DNA from: Azospirillum griseum
Lineage (GTDB): Bacteria > Pseudomonadota > Alphaproteobacteria > Azospirillales > Azospirillaceae
NCBI RefSeq assembly: GCF_003966125.1
Contig: NZ_RXMA01000015.1
Coordinates: forward strand, 12,254 to 76,253
Length of the DNA: 64,000 nt
Direction: 5' to 3'
Part shown: positions 52,969 to 62,118 of the stretch, one piece after another
Position numbering within the stretch: position 1 is the first letter of the stretch
Layout of the letters: every line of letters starts with the position of its first letter
Position numbers and translations under genes: made by a program
Notes under the pieces: generated by a model
What the model saw: the letters and a program-made list of their open reading frames with translations, nothing else
What the model was told of the DNA's origin: nothing
Databases searched by the model: none

Positions 52969-55900
52969 ATGAAGCCGACCAACCGCCTGAAGCCTGCGGC
53001 GGACGCGCAAGCCCTGCTGGCCCGCGCCGTGGCTCTGCATCAGGCCGGGCGCTGGGCCGAGGCCGGGCCGCTGTACGAGCAGGTCTTGCGGCGGCAGCCG
53101 GGTCACGCCGACGCGCTGCATCTGCTGGGGCTGGTCAAGGGGCAGGGTGGCGATCCGGCGGCGGGGGCGGCGCTGGTGCGTCAGGCGCTGGCGGCCAACG
53201 GCGGGCAGGCGGGTTTTTGGTTGAGCTTGGCGCGCTTGTGCAACGCTGCTGGCCAACCGGGCGCGGCGGTGGACGCCCTGTGCCGCGCGCTGGCGCTGCT
53301 GCCCGCCGACGCGGGCGGCCTGACCGGTCTGGCCGACACCCTCTATGATTCCGGGCAACCGGGGGCGGCGGCGCGCCTGTATGGCTGGGCGGTGGCGCTC
53401 GACCCCGGCTTGACCGAAGCGGCCTACAACCGGGGGGCGGCGCTGCGCGACGCCGGGCAGACGGAAGCCGCGCTGGCGGCGTTCGAGGCGGTGGCGGCGG
53501 TCGCCCCGCTGTTGATCCCGGCGCAGGAGCAAATCACCGGTCTGCGCCACACGCTGGGTGATGCGGTGGGCGCGGCGGCGGCGGCGCGGCGGTTGCTGGC
53601 GCTGGTCCCCGATCAGGCCGACGCGCTGGCCATCCTGGGCAACGGTTTGGCGGTGGGGGGCTTGGCAGTCGGGGGCTTGGCGGCGGGGGATCACCGGGAC
53701 ATGGGGGCCGTGTGGCTGGTCCGCGCGCTGCGGCAGCGCCCGGATCCCGCCACCGCGCTGACTTTGGCGGCCCGGTGGCACGGGCGGGGCGATGCGGCGG
53801 CGGCGGTTGGCGGCTTCCGTCTGGCCTTGGCGTTGTCCCCCGCCGCACCGGTCGGCTGGTCCGGTCTGGGGCTGGCGCTGGCGGCGCTGGGGCGGAACGA
53901 CGCGGCGGTGACGGCGGCGCTGCGGGCCACCCACCTCGCCCCCGACGATGCAGCGGTGACGGTGAACGCCGGGTCGGTGCTGCATCAGGCGCGGCGGCGG
54001 GACGACGCCGGGGGCTGGCACCGCCGGGCGCTGGCGCTGACCCCCGACAGCGTCACCGGCTGGATCAATCTGGGAACCCACGCGCTGGAGGCCAACGCCC
54101 ACGACCGCGCGATCCCGCTGTTCGAGCGCGCCCTGCGCCTGGGCGCGGACGCGGACGAGGCGCTGGCGCGCTCCAATCTCGGCGTGTCGCTGATGGCGCT
54201 GGGCCGCAACGCCGAGGCGGCGGCGGCCTTCCGCGCGGCGCTGGAACGGGTTCCGGGCGACGCCGCCATCCGCTCCAACCTGTTGTTCTGCCTGTGTTTT
54301 GATGAGACCGCCGATCTGGAGGACGTGTTCGCCGAACACCGGGCGTTTGAACGCTTCGCCGCGCCCGCTGCCGTTCCACCCCCGACCTTCGCCGCGACCG
54401 ACCGCAACCCGGAGCGGCGCTTGCGCATCGGTTATCTGTCGCCGGATTTCCAGCGCTACCCCGGCCCCGGCTATCACTTCCTGTTGCCGTTGATCGAGGG
54501 GCATGACCGGGCGGCGGTGGAGGTGACGTGTTATTACCACGACACCGTCCGCGACGCGGCGACCGCGCGGTTCCAGGCGGCGGCGGACCGCTGGCGCGAT
54601 TGCGCGGGCCTGACCGACGCCGATCTCGCCGCCTTGATCCGCGCCGACGGCATCGACGTGCTGATCGACTGTGACGGCCACATGTCGCGCAACCGGATGA
54701 CGCTGTTTTTCCACCGCCCGGCCCCGATCCACATCAGCCTGCCGCTCTACCCCAACAGCACCGGCCTGTCGGTGATGGACTATCAGTTCGCCGACCCGCG
54801 CATCGCCCCGGCGGGAACCGACGCCCTGCGGTCGGAGCGGTTGATCCGCCTGCCCGGCTGCGTCCTGTGCTACCGCCCGGCGGAGTCCGGCTTTGCCCCG
54901 CCCGCCCGTCCGCCGGTGGAGCGGAACGGGGTGTTCACCTTCGGCTCCTTCAACAACATCACCAAGGTCAACGACGCCACCATCGCCCTGTGGGCGCGGC
55001 TGCTGCGGGCGGTTCCCACCGCGCGGCTGCTGTTGAAATGGCGGGGCTTGGGCAGCGGCGGGGCGCTCGATCAACGGCTGTTGACCGCGTTCGCCGCGCA
55101 GGGCGTGGGGGCGGACCGGCTGCTGCTGCGCGGCCTGACTCCTGACCCGTACGAGGATTACACCCGCATCGACGTTGCGCTGGATCCCGTTTTCGCCAAC
55201 GGCGGGACGACGATCTGTGACGCGCTGTGGATGGGCGTGCCGGTGCTGAACCGCAGCGGTCGGGCGATGATTTCGCGCTGGGGTGCGTCCTTCCTTGGCG
55301 CGGTCGGGCTGGATGGGCTGGTGGCCGACAGCGACGACGCCTATCTGGCGCTGGGCGTCCGGCTGGCGACCGACCGCGCGTTTTTCGACGCCCAGCGCGC
55401 CGATGTGCGCGGGCGGATGGCGCGGTCGCCTCTGATGGACGAGCAAGGGTACGCCCGCGCGGTCGAATCCGCCTGCCGCCGCGCGTGGCGGCGCTGGTGC
55501 GCGGGGCAGGAGCCGGTGGCCTTCGCCGTGGGCGCGGAGGAGGTGGCCCCGAGCGTTTCCCCTTCCATCCCCCTGCCCAACAGCCCAGTGTCCGACACCC
55601 CCTTGCCCGGCATTCCGGCGGACGCGCTGCGCAAGGCCGCGCGTATCCTGGTCATCAAGCTGGACGAGTTGGGGGACTTTGTGCTGTCCACCCCCTTCCT
55701 GCGCGGCTTGCGGGCCAGCGCGCCGCAGGCGGCCATCCATCTGGTGGTGTCCGCGTCCGTGGTCCCCTTGACCGAGGGCTGTCCGCATGTCGACGCGGTG
55801 GTCAGCCCGACCGGCGACGGCGCGGGCGGGGCGTTGAATTTCCGGGGCCGCACCCCCGCCGATCTGCAACGCTTCGCCGAGGCGTTCCGCGCCGGGTTCG

Positions 55901-57861
55901 ACATCGCCGTGACCGCGCGGTTTGATTTTGACAAGGGCGGGGCGGCGACCTTGGCGGCGGCCAGTCGCGCGCCGATCCGTCTGGCCCATTCCGAACAGGC
56001 CACGCCGTGGAAGGCCGACGCCAACCGGGGCTTTGACGCCGCTTACACCCACATTCTGCCCGCCGGTCCGGCGCGGCACGAGGTGGACGGCGCGCTGGCC
56101 CTGCTGCACGCGTTGGGCGGGCGGGATCCCGGCCAGGGGGTGGAACTGTACCCCAGCGCCGAAGAGTTGGAGCGCGCGCGCGGCGAACTGGCGGGCGTCG
56201 GCACCGACGCGGACGCCCGCCCGCCCTGGACCCAACGGCCCCGCCGCCTGCTGGTCCTCGCCCCGACCACCGCCAGCGATCGCCGCAATTACCCCATCCC
56301 CTTGCTGGCCGCGCTGGTCGCGCGGCTGGTGGAGCGAGGCGGGATCGACGGCGTTGTGCTGGTCGGCGCTGCGGCGGACGCGGCGCGGGCGACGGCGCTG
56401 GCCCGGGCGCTGGCCCCGCTCTGCCCGCTGTGGGATCGCACCGGGGCCACCGACCCGCGCGGCCTGACCGCGCTGCTGGCGGCGGTGGACGCGGTGCTGG
56501 CGATGGATTCCGGCCCGGCCCACATCGCGGCGGCGGTTGGCACGCCGGTGGCCGTGCTGTCCTGCCACCCCCAGGGCGGCGACCCGCTGAACCCCCACGC
56601 GCCGGAGCGGTTCCGCCCCTGGTCCGACGCCGCGCTGGTGTTGCAACCGTCCCGCGCCATTGCCCCCTGCGGCGACGGTTGCCGCGCGGCGACGGCCCAT
56701 TGCATCACCGGCATCGCGCCCGACGCGGCGGCGGACTCCATCGCCGCATTCCTGCGGGCGCGCCCCGGTTGGGACGACGCGCCGACCCCGCAACCGACCC
56801 CCCAACCAATCCACCAGCCACCGCGCCAGACCGCCCGTTCCGGTTCGGTGGTGGTCAGCTTTCCGGCCTTGCCCGATGCCTACCCGGCCAACCGCCATTG
56901 GCACGCGCAATTGTCGTCCTTCGTCACCCGGGCGTTGGTGGAGCGGTTCGGCGACCGGGTGTCCTTCGCGCCGTGGGGCGCTCCGCCGCTCCTGCGCGGG
57001 CAGGACGCCTTCGTCAGCTTTCTGCCCCATCCGGCGTTGGCCGACTGGAAACGCTCGGTGGTGTTGGACAACGACACGTTCGATAACGACAAATGGCGTT
57101 TTTCCGCCTTCCGCCGCTTTGGCTACGACGCGCCGCTCGATCCGGTGGCCGACGCCTACCGCCTGTTGGACGGCCAATTCGCCCGGATCGTGCTGGTGAA
57201 CGACATCACCCGTCGGCGGGTGGCCGACCGGGATCCGTGCGTGGCCGATTGTTGGGATTATCTGAGTGGGTTGACCGGCGGGCGGGTGTCGCTGCACCCC
57301 CACCCCATCGACAAGGCGTTTTTCAGCCGCCTCTATGGCGCGGAACCGCCGCCCGACCGGGCGCGGATGCTGGTCTATCACGGCGGGCCGCGCAAGAATT
57401 CCGCCGAACTCATCGCCCTGCTGCGCCGCCTGGGCTTTGCCGAGAACCGTGATTTCTCCATCGCCCCCTACATCGACAAAAGCAACGACGACCTCGCCCG
57501 CTTCCTGTTGAAGAACTTCTTTTTCGTCGGCAACACCTCCTTCTCGGAAACCGGGCCGATCAACATGTGGGAGTATCTGACGGCGGGCCACATCCCCTAC
57601 GGCCACGAGGAGTGGTGGGACGGGGCCGGGAACCCCCGCCTGTGCTGGAGCTACGACCCCGCCCGGCAGGAGGAGAACGCCGACAACCTCGACCATCTGC
57701 TGCGCCGTATGGATGTGGGCGCGCTGGTGGAGGAACGGGATCGGCTGTGGCATTGGTGGATCGGTCGGCGCGACAATGATTGGGCCTGCGTGACGACCGA
57801 CCTGTGCGATCAGGTGGACCGGCTGTTGAGTGACCCCCATCCAGCGGAGAAGCGGGAATGA
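52969..57861 (+). CDS. TPR - SPINDLY (GT41) - GT9 - GT-B-like multidomain glycosyltransferase
   Basis: This 1,630-residue protein fuses several modules. Residues about 10-470 are TPRs. About 481-845 is a SPINDLY/O-GlcNAc-transferase-like (GT41) domain (RLRIGYLSPDFQRYPGPGYHF, then FGSFNNITKVN and DALWMGVPVL). About 890-1267 is an ADP-heptose:LPS heptosyltransferase-like (GT9) domain (VIKLDELGDFVLSTPFLRGL and MDSGPAHIAAAVGTPVAVL). About 1293-1630 is an unassigned region with GT-B-like features (HPHPIDKAFF, YHGGPRKNS). Short Pro-rich linkers separate the parts. It likely modifies surface proteins or polysaccharides; the acceptor is unknown. ATG 52969 starts at the first TPR; an in-frame ATG at 52864 is less likely. 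The end overlaps the FkbM gene (ATGA). Confidence 0.85.
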   Translation: MKPTNRLKPAADAQALLARAVALHQAGRWAEAGPLYEQVLRRQPGHADALHLLGLVKGQGGDPAAGAALVRQALAANGGQAGFWLSLARLCNAAGQPGAAVDALCRALALLPADAGGLTGLADTLYDSGQPGAAARLYGWAVALDPGLTEAAYNRGAALRDAGQTEAALAAFEAVAAVAPLLIPAQEQITGLRHTLGDAVGAAAAARRLLALVPDQADALAILGNGLAVGGLAVGGLAAGDHRDMGAVWLVRALRQRPDPATALTLAARWHGRGDAAAAVGGFRLALALSPAAPVGWSGLGLALAALGRNDAAVTAALRATHLAPDDAAVTVNAGSVLHQARRRDDAGGWHRRALALTPDSVTGWINLGTHALEANAHDRAIPLFERALRLGADADEALARSNLGVSLMALGRNAEAAAAFRAALERVPGDAAIRSNLLFCLCFDETADLEDVFAEHRAFERFAAPAAVPPPTFAATDRNPERRLRIGYLSPDFQRYPGPGYHFLLPLIEGHDRAAVEVTCYYHDTVRDAATARFQAAADRWRDCAGLTDADLAALIRADGIDVLIDCDGHMSRNRMTLFFHRPAPIHISLPLYPNSTGLSVMDYQFADPRIAPAGTDALRSERLIRLPGCVLCYRPAESGFAPPARPPVERNGVFTFGSFNNITKVNDATIALWARLLRAVPTARLLLKWRGLGSGGALDQRLLTAFAAQGVGADRLLLRGLTPDPYEDYTRIDVALDPVFANGGTTICDALWMGVPVLNRSGRAMISRWGASFLGAVGLDGLVADSDDAYLALGVRLATDRAFFDAQRADVRGRMARSPLMDEQGYARAVESACRRAWRRWCAGQEPVAFAVGAEEVAPSVSPSIPLPNSPVSDTPLPGIPADALRKAARILVIKLDELGDFVLSTPFLRGLRASAPQAAIHLVVSASVVPLTEGCPHVDAVVSPTGDGAGGALNFRGRTPADLQRFAEAFRAGFDIAVTARFDFDKGGAATLAAASRAPIRLAHSEQATPWKADANRGFDAAYTHILPAGPARHEVDGALALLHALGGRDPGQGVELYPSAEELERARGELAGVGTDADARPPWTQRPRRLLVLAPTTASDRRNYPIPLLAALVARLVERGGIDGVVLVGAAADAARATALARALAPLCPLWDRTGATDPRGLTALLAAVDAVLAMDSGPAHIAAAVGTPVAVLSCHPQGGDPLNPHAPERFRPWSDAALVLQPSRAIAPCGDGCRAATAHCITGIAPDAAADSIAAFLRARPGWDDAPTPQPTPQPIHQPPRQTARSGSVVVSFPALPDAYPANRHWHAQLSSFVTRALVERFGDRVSFAPWGAPPLLRGQDAFVSFLPHPALADWKRSVVLDNDTFDNDKWRFSAFRRFGYDAPLDPVADAYRLLDGQFARIVLVNDITRRRVADRDPCVADCWDYLSGLTGGRVSLHPHPIDKAFFSRLYGAEPPPDRARMLVYHGGPRKNSAELIALLRRLGFAENRDFSIAPYIDKSNDDLARFLLKNFFFVGNTSFSETGPINMWEYLTAGHIPYGHEEWWDGAGNPRLCWSYDPARQEENADNLDHLLRRMDVGALVEERDRLWHWWIGRRDNDWACVTTDLCDQVDRLLSDPHPAEKRE

Positions 57862-58739
57862 CGACGGATTTGTTGGGCGAGCGCGGCGACAACCGCCTGA
57901 TTGCCACCCGCCACGGCCACATGCTGGTCAACCGTCACGATTCCATCGTTGGCCGCTCGCTCGACTATTACGGCGAGTATTTCGAGCAGGAGGTGGCGCT
58001 GTTCCGCCAGTTCCTGCGGCCGGGCGACGTGGTGATCGACGTCGGTGCCAACATCGGCGCGCACACGGTTCCGCTGGCCCGGATGGTCGGCCCGACCGGG
58101 CGGGTGCTGGCCTATGAGCCGGTGCGGCTGAATTTTCAAACCCTCTGCGCCAATCTGGCGCTGAACAGCCTGACCTGGGTGGACGCCGTCCAAGGTGGCC
58201 TGGGTGCCCGCGACGAAACCCTGATGATCGCCGACGTGGCGATGGAGGCGGAGGGCAATTACGGTGCCCTGGCGCTGGCCGATCTGCCCGGCAACCGCCC
58301 GGTTCCGATCCAACGCCTCGACGCCGCCTTCACCCACCCCAAGCTGCGCTTCATCAAGATCGACGTGGAGGGGATGGAGGCCGACGTGCTGACCGGCGCG
58401 CGCGGCGTGCTGGCCACCCACCGCCCGGCGCTCTATGTGGAAAACGACCGGCTGGACCGGTCGCGCGACCTGCTGGCGACGCTGCACAGCCTGGATTACG
58501 AGTGCTATTGGTTCCTGCCGTCCTTCCACAACCCGGCCAACTTCTTCGGCGTGACCGAACCGCTCTACGCCACCGGCTTCGTCGACGACGGAACCCGCAT
58601 CCACGCCCGTGGCATGGGCATCAACCTGCTCTGCATCCCCAAATCCGCCAACGCCCGCCTGTCCGGCCTGCTGCCGGTGCTGAACCTGGACGAACATCCT
58701 TGTCAGCGCGCCTGCACACCGCGCTTTGTGGGGGGGTGA
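57858..58739 (+). CDS. FkbM-family methyltransferase
   Basis: The 293-residue SAM methyltransferase has the FkbM pattern: VIDVGANIGAHTVPLA (SAM site) followed by GRVLAYEPVRLNF, then FIKIDVEGMEADVL. FkbM enzymes O-methylate sugars or related groups in glycans and natural products. Its ATG overlaps the stop of the large glycosyltransferase by 4 bp, so it probably methylates the glycan that enzyme builds. It is the last high-GC gene before the AT-rich module. Confidence 0.9.
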   Translation: MTTDLLGERGDNRLIATRHGHMLVNRHDSIVGRSLDYYGEYFEQEVALFRQFLRPGDVVIDVGANIGAHTVPLARMVGPTGRVLAYEPVRLNFQTLCANLALNSLTWVDAVQGGLGARDETLMIADVAMEAEGNYGALALADLPGNRPVPIQRLDAAFTHPKLRFIKIDVEGMEADVLTGARGVLATHRPALYVENDRLDRSRDLLATLHSLDYECYWFLPSFHNPANFFGVTEPLYATGFVDDGTRIHARGMGINLLCIPKSANARLSGLLPVLNLDEHPCQRACTPRFVGG

Positions 58740-59124
58740 TGGGGTTTGGAAGTAAGAGCGCCGTGGAACCATTGTCAAGCCGGGTTTTATGGATTGCGTT
58801 CAAAGGGGTGATTGAGTTGGCAGTGTTGAGTTGGGAGTAACACTGAGTGTGGGTGTCTGTTTTGAGACAATCACGGTCAATTAAAATCAGTATGTCGCGT
58901 GAATCCGTCTGATCAATAAACGCTGAGCGTGCTGTGCGCTGTATTTCAGTTTGGGCATGGTGTTCCGAATTCCATATCCAGAGCTTTTAAAAATCACATT
59001 TCGATGCATAATGTTATTTATGGCCTATTTTAGTCGAACTAAACTCTTTTTAAGAGAAATATGATTCATTATAGCTTCTATAAAAATAAAATTTCTTATG
59101 GTCTAATCCAAATAGATAGAAAAT
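58740..59124. other. 385-bp AT-rich non-coding region before phospholipase module
   Basis: Composition falls sharply from about 58,850. CAGTGTT (58821-58827) and AACACTG (58839-58845) form a 7-bp hairpin about 80 nt after the FkbM stop, a possible weak terminator. A repeat related to one at 61321-61381 occupies 58894-58950. CATAAT near 59004 could be a -10 element, but I see no convincing -35 partner. No gene is supported here. Confidence 0.6.
58894..58950. repeat. Left imperfect direct repeat flanking AT-rich module
   Basis: The segment starts TGTCGCGTGAATCCG and contains GATCAATAAACGC; its counterpart at 61321-61381 starts TGACGCATGAATCCG with GATCAATCAAGGC. About 25 of the first 32 bases match, and both end in a TAT(T)TCAG block after a more variable middle. 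On the minus strand both could encode similar short peptides (LIRRIHATY and LIERIHAS), so they may be remnants of a duplicated gene end rather than att sites. Confidence 0.6.
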
Positions 59125-60108
59125 ATGCATCAGAAATCCATCAATACGGATTTCGGCTATGAGTATATCACCGTAAATAACGCACAGAACGAGGGAAGTA
59201 TGACTTCTGCTAACGTATATCTGAACAATGATTGGCCAACGGCCATGAATGTAACCACTTCAGACAATAATATTGATGGTCTCATCGCCAATGATACAAA
59301 CATAAATGGGTTTTCATCAACAAATTTTACAGTTGAAACGACTGGAATTGAGCAGTCATGGTTTGCCATTGGAAATGGTGGTGCTGGGTGGGCGAATTTC
59401 TATCTTGGAAGCGGTGCTTATAAATTGGGTTACAATGGGTCTGGTAACGATCCAAATTTTTGCTTTTTCGAAGCGGACACGGATATACCAGTTGTTTCAA
59501 CTCTTGGAATTGGGTCAATATCAAATTTTCATTACTGCTGGGGTCCGCAAAACGTACCCCCTGTTATAAACGGCGTTCTCTCGGCCAACTTACCATCAAT
59601 CATATCCTGGATCAACTCTGGGAAAATCTCTTTTGATTTGGGAAGTGTCTCCATAACATTGAACAGCATTTCGGAAAGCGCGTCTGTAAATTGTTATTAT
59701 GGCTCTCTGTTTCCAACATCCCAGAATTCGGCATACGCTCGATTGATGCTCTGCATCAACAACGCAACGATCGACGCAACAGCCAGCATAGCATCCACGT
59801 CATTCTCCATAAGCGCAGATCCTCTCTATGTTTATGTGGGATTCCAAGTCAACTATCCAACAAATTCTGAAGGAACCGCAAATCCTTCCATAACAGTTGA
59901 TCTGTTCCAAGTTAGCACTCCCGGGTGGTCGGTGAGCAGCAGTTTTGTTCTGGAAGCGATCCTTGCCATTGTGCTCCCTGGTGTTGGTGTTGCGGCCCTT
60001 AGCGCGCTGACCGGAAGTTCTGCTGGAAATTATGTCAATGGTGTATTGAATGCCGCAATCATCAATGCAATCAACAATTACATATCCGGTGCATTGAAGA
60101 ATATTTGA
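59125..60108 (+). CDS. Unknown Asn/Ser/Thr-rich protein in AT-rich module
   Basis: The 327-residue protein is rich in Asn, Ser, Thr, Ile and Tyr, unlike neighbouring Ala/Arg/Gly-rich proteins, and its codons are A/T-rich. I do not recognise the family. The N-terminal half (about 25-115) looks like a beta-sandwich with Trp- and Gly-rich strands; residues about 275-300 are hydrophobic with glycines (LEAILAIVLPGVGVAALSAL), possibly a membrane-inserting hairpin. No signal peptide is visible. ATG 59200 (302 aa), with AGGG 4 nt upstream, is an alternative start. The next gene, 41 bp on, encodes a PI-PLC-like protein, suggesting a two-component system. Confidence 0.65.
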   Translation: MHQKSINTDFGYEYITVNNAQNEGSMTSANVYLNNDWPTAMNVTTSDNNIDGLIANDTNINGFSSTNFTVETTGIEQSWFAIGNGGAGWANFYLGSGAYKLGYNGSGNDPNFCFFEADTDIPVVSTLGIGSISNFHYCWGPQNVPPVINGVLSANLPSIISWINSGKISFDLGSVSITLNSISESASVNCYYGSLFPTSQNSAYARLMLCINNATIDATASIASTSFSISADPLYVYVGFQVNYPTNSEGTANPSITVDLFQVSTPGWSVSSSFVLEAILAIVLPGVGVAALSALTGSSAGNYVNGVLNAAIINAINNYISGALKNI

Positions 60109-60149
60109 ACAAGCGATGAAATATCAACAATTCACGAAGGATCTTTACG

Positions 60150-61292
60150 ATGTCAAACGCGACTTGGATGAGCAACTCTTCTGTTCAGTCTCTTGAGATT
60201 GGGAAAATAGTTCTTCCTGGGACCCATGATAGCGGGAGTTACTCGATACAGAGAGGGGTTCTTTCCCAGATCAATTATGGAAACATCAATTTTCTATGGC
60301 AAATCAACAGTGGATCGGCCCCGGCGAACGGGAGCGCTCCTTGGAGCAATCCGCTTCCAGGCATGCCAAATCTTCTAAACCCAATCAATGAAAAAAACAG
60401 CGAGGATGGTTTTTCTAATTTGAACTATCTGTACCTTGGTCAGAGTATGTACAACATGGTCATGGATGTGGCCTATGATATGTCCCGATCACAGGATAAC
60501 ACCATCCTGCAGCAATTGAATGACGGAATCCGATATTTTGATCTCCGGGTGTATTGGGATACGAACCTCAATGGATTTTACATCCAGCATGGGCTTTGCG
60601 GATGTTCTTTTTCTCAGGTTCTCTCGGATGTCAGTGCGTTCATCAACGCCAACACCACAGCCAGTGAACTGATTGTTCTGGTGGTGTCTCACCTGAACAT
60701 CGCATCCGGGTCCGTCGAGGCCACGTCCTTGGCGAATTTGATTTCGGCCAATTTGCCGAAGGGCGCGCTTTATGAACCTCCGTCTGTTTCTGCTGGGACC
60801 GATCCCTTTTTGTCCCTCGCAACCAGCACCATCGGTTCGTTGACGGGCGGAAGCAACAAAGTGTTGGTGTTGAATGGGGATTATCCGAGCATTTCCTATG
60901 ATTCCGTTCTCTTCAACAGCGTTGGATACACGGCGTTTCCCAATGGTGATTACGGAACCGACTCCCTCACCGCTTTGTCATCGGCTGCGGAGCAAGCGAT
61001 GGGGCAGATGACAAGCGGGAATTTGGGGCGTTTGTCGTGGTGTCTGACGTGCCAGACGCAGGACGCCATCACGGATGTTGTCAATCAATTGTCAGGCGCG
61101 TCGGGGACGCTGCCCGCGCTGCAAGGTTTGGCGGTGACGGCGAACAACGGTTTGCCCAACTTTCTCAATGGCCTCGACAGCGCTCAAACGAACACGATCA
61201 ACTGCATCACCGTTGATTGGTACGAGCAAACAACGGGTCAAAACGTTGTTCAGCTTGCGATCAACATGAACACGGCTCGTGCAGGGGCATAA
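60150..61292 (+). CDS. PI-PLC X-domain-like phosphodiesterase in AT-rich module
   Basis: The 380-residue protein has a phosphatidylinositol-phospholipase C X-like domain: His26-Asp27 in LPGTHDSGSY, Arg129/Arg134 in GIRYFDLRV and His148 in YIQHGL correspond to the two catalytic histidines and nearby Arg of the TIM-barrel family. Between them a Ser/Asn/Pro-rich insert (about 40-110) is unusual. It would cleave a phosphoinositide or related phosphodiester, possibly in a host or competitor membrane. No signal peptide is visible. Strong ribosome site GAAGGA 8 nt before the ATG. Composition is AT-rich, rising in GC toward the 3' end. Confidence 0.8.
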   Translation: MSNATWMSNSSVQSLEIGKIVLPGTHDSGSYSIQRGVLSQINYGNINFLWQINSGSAPANGSAPWSNPLPGMPNLLNPINEKNSEDGFSNLNYLYLGQSMYNMVMDVAYDMSRSQDNTILQQLNDGIRYFDLRVYWDTNLNGFYIQHGLCGCSFSQVLSDVSAFINANTTASELIVLVVSHLNIASGSVEATSLANLISANLPKGALYEPPSVSAGTDPFLSLATSTIGSLTGGSNKVLVLNGDYPSISYDSVLFNSVGYTAFPNGDYGTDSLTALSSAAEQAMGQMTSGNLGRLSWCLTCQTQDAITDVVNQLSGASGTLPALQGLAVTANNGLPNFLNGLDSAQTNTINCITVDWYEQTTGQNVVQLAINMNTARAGA

Positions 61293-61684
61293 AGAAGATT
61301 GCGTTGGGTCAGAACCGATTTGACGCATGAATCCGCTCGATCAATCAAGGCATAGAGCGCCCAATACGGTTTCATATTCAGAGGATGGCGAACCAGACAA
61401 CTCGGTGAAGTGAACACTGGAACAGGATGCGTCCAACCGGAAACGGCCTGATGCATTCTGTTTCATGGACCACTCATGAAACAGAGGGCTGCGCCGGGGA
61501 TGTGGGAACCGCGCACGGCGCTCAGTGGCTGGAGCAACGGTTATCCTCTTGCCAATGTGGGGCGACGAGGGATGTGGATGACAGACCGGATCCGCTGGTG
61601 GCGAGCAATGCGTATGTTGTCCTCTTGTCTGTCTTGGCGTCATCACGGTACCGTTGCAACTTCAATGGTGCAAATGGGGCAATC
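61293..61684. other. 392-bp region with 10-bp inverted repeat
   Basis: CTGTTTCATG (61458-61467) and CATGAAACAG (61475-61484) form a perfect 10-bp stem with a 7-nt loop, extendable by one A-T pair. No T-tract follows, so it is not a classic terminator; it could be a protein-binding site, an mRNA-stability element or an old recombination end. The region also holds the right-hand flanking repeat. No gene is recognised in it, although an open frame continuous with the gp19-like gene runs through from 61427. Confidence 0.55.
61321..61381. repeat. Right imperfect direct repeat flanking AT-rich module
   Basis: Counterpart of 58894-58950 in the same orientation, 29 bp after the PI-PLC-like gene. Together the pair encloses the two AT-rich genes. 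Confidence 0.6.
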
Positions 61685-62086
61685 ATGACCAACCAAGCGG
61701 ACAGGGTGGGGGCGACCGGCGGCTATCGGGTGACGGGGTTTCCGGGGCGGCCGGTGTTTCAGGACGCGCGTGGCTTGGTCGTCGGCCTGCCCGCCTCAGC
61801 CCCGGAAGGGGCGGGGGTGGTGACGTTGCTTGAGGGGGTGATTGTGGGTGACGACGCGCAGGCCTGGGTGGCGGCGGTGCGCGGCGGCAGCGCCGAACCC
61901 GCCACCCTTCTGGTGGATCGGCTGGACCCGACCGGGGCGGCGACGCTGCGCTGGACGCTGACCAACGCCGTGCCGACCAGCCTGAGCGCAGCGGGCGTGC
62001 AGGCCGGTGCCGCCGATGACGGCAACGAGGTGGCGGTGGAAAGCGTTGAGATCGCTTACGAAACCCTGACGATTTCCGCGCCCTGA
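61685..62086 (+). CDS. Phage tail-tube (T4 gp19)-like protein, solitary
   Basis: The 133-residue protein has a C-terminal half resembling the T4 gp19/eCIS tail-tube family: a WTLTNAVPTSLSAAGVQAG strand followed by the NEVAVESVEIAYETL ending that is typical of the group. No other tail, sheath or baseplate gene is in the window. Start ATG 61685 is the first ATG near the conserved part; upstream in-frame sequence is not recognisable. Normal high GC returns here. It may be a domesticated tube protein or a remnant of a contractile-injection locus. Confidence 0.6.
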   Translation: MTNQADRVGATGGYRVTGFPGRPVFQDARGLVVGLPASAPEGAGVVTLLEGVIVGDDAQAWVAAVRGGSAEPATLLVDRLDPTGAATLRWTLTNAVPTSLSAAGVQAGAADDGNEVAVESVEIAYETLTISAP

Positions 62087-62118
62087 GCGGTTTGCCCTGA
62101 CTTGCTTCTGAACGGACG

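Noticed and set aside
52933-57840. 1,635-codon open frame on the minus strand opposite the large glycosyltransferase
   Set aside because: High GC keeps the antisense frame open; its translation is Arg/Gly/Gln/His-rich without domains, while the plus frame has clear TPR and GT motifs.
58894-61381. att sites of an integrated element
   Set aside because: The flanking repeats are imperfect (about 25 of 32 in the best part), and no integrase or tRNA is present; kept only as flanking repeats.
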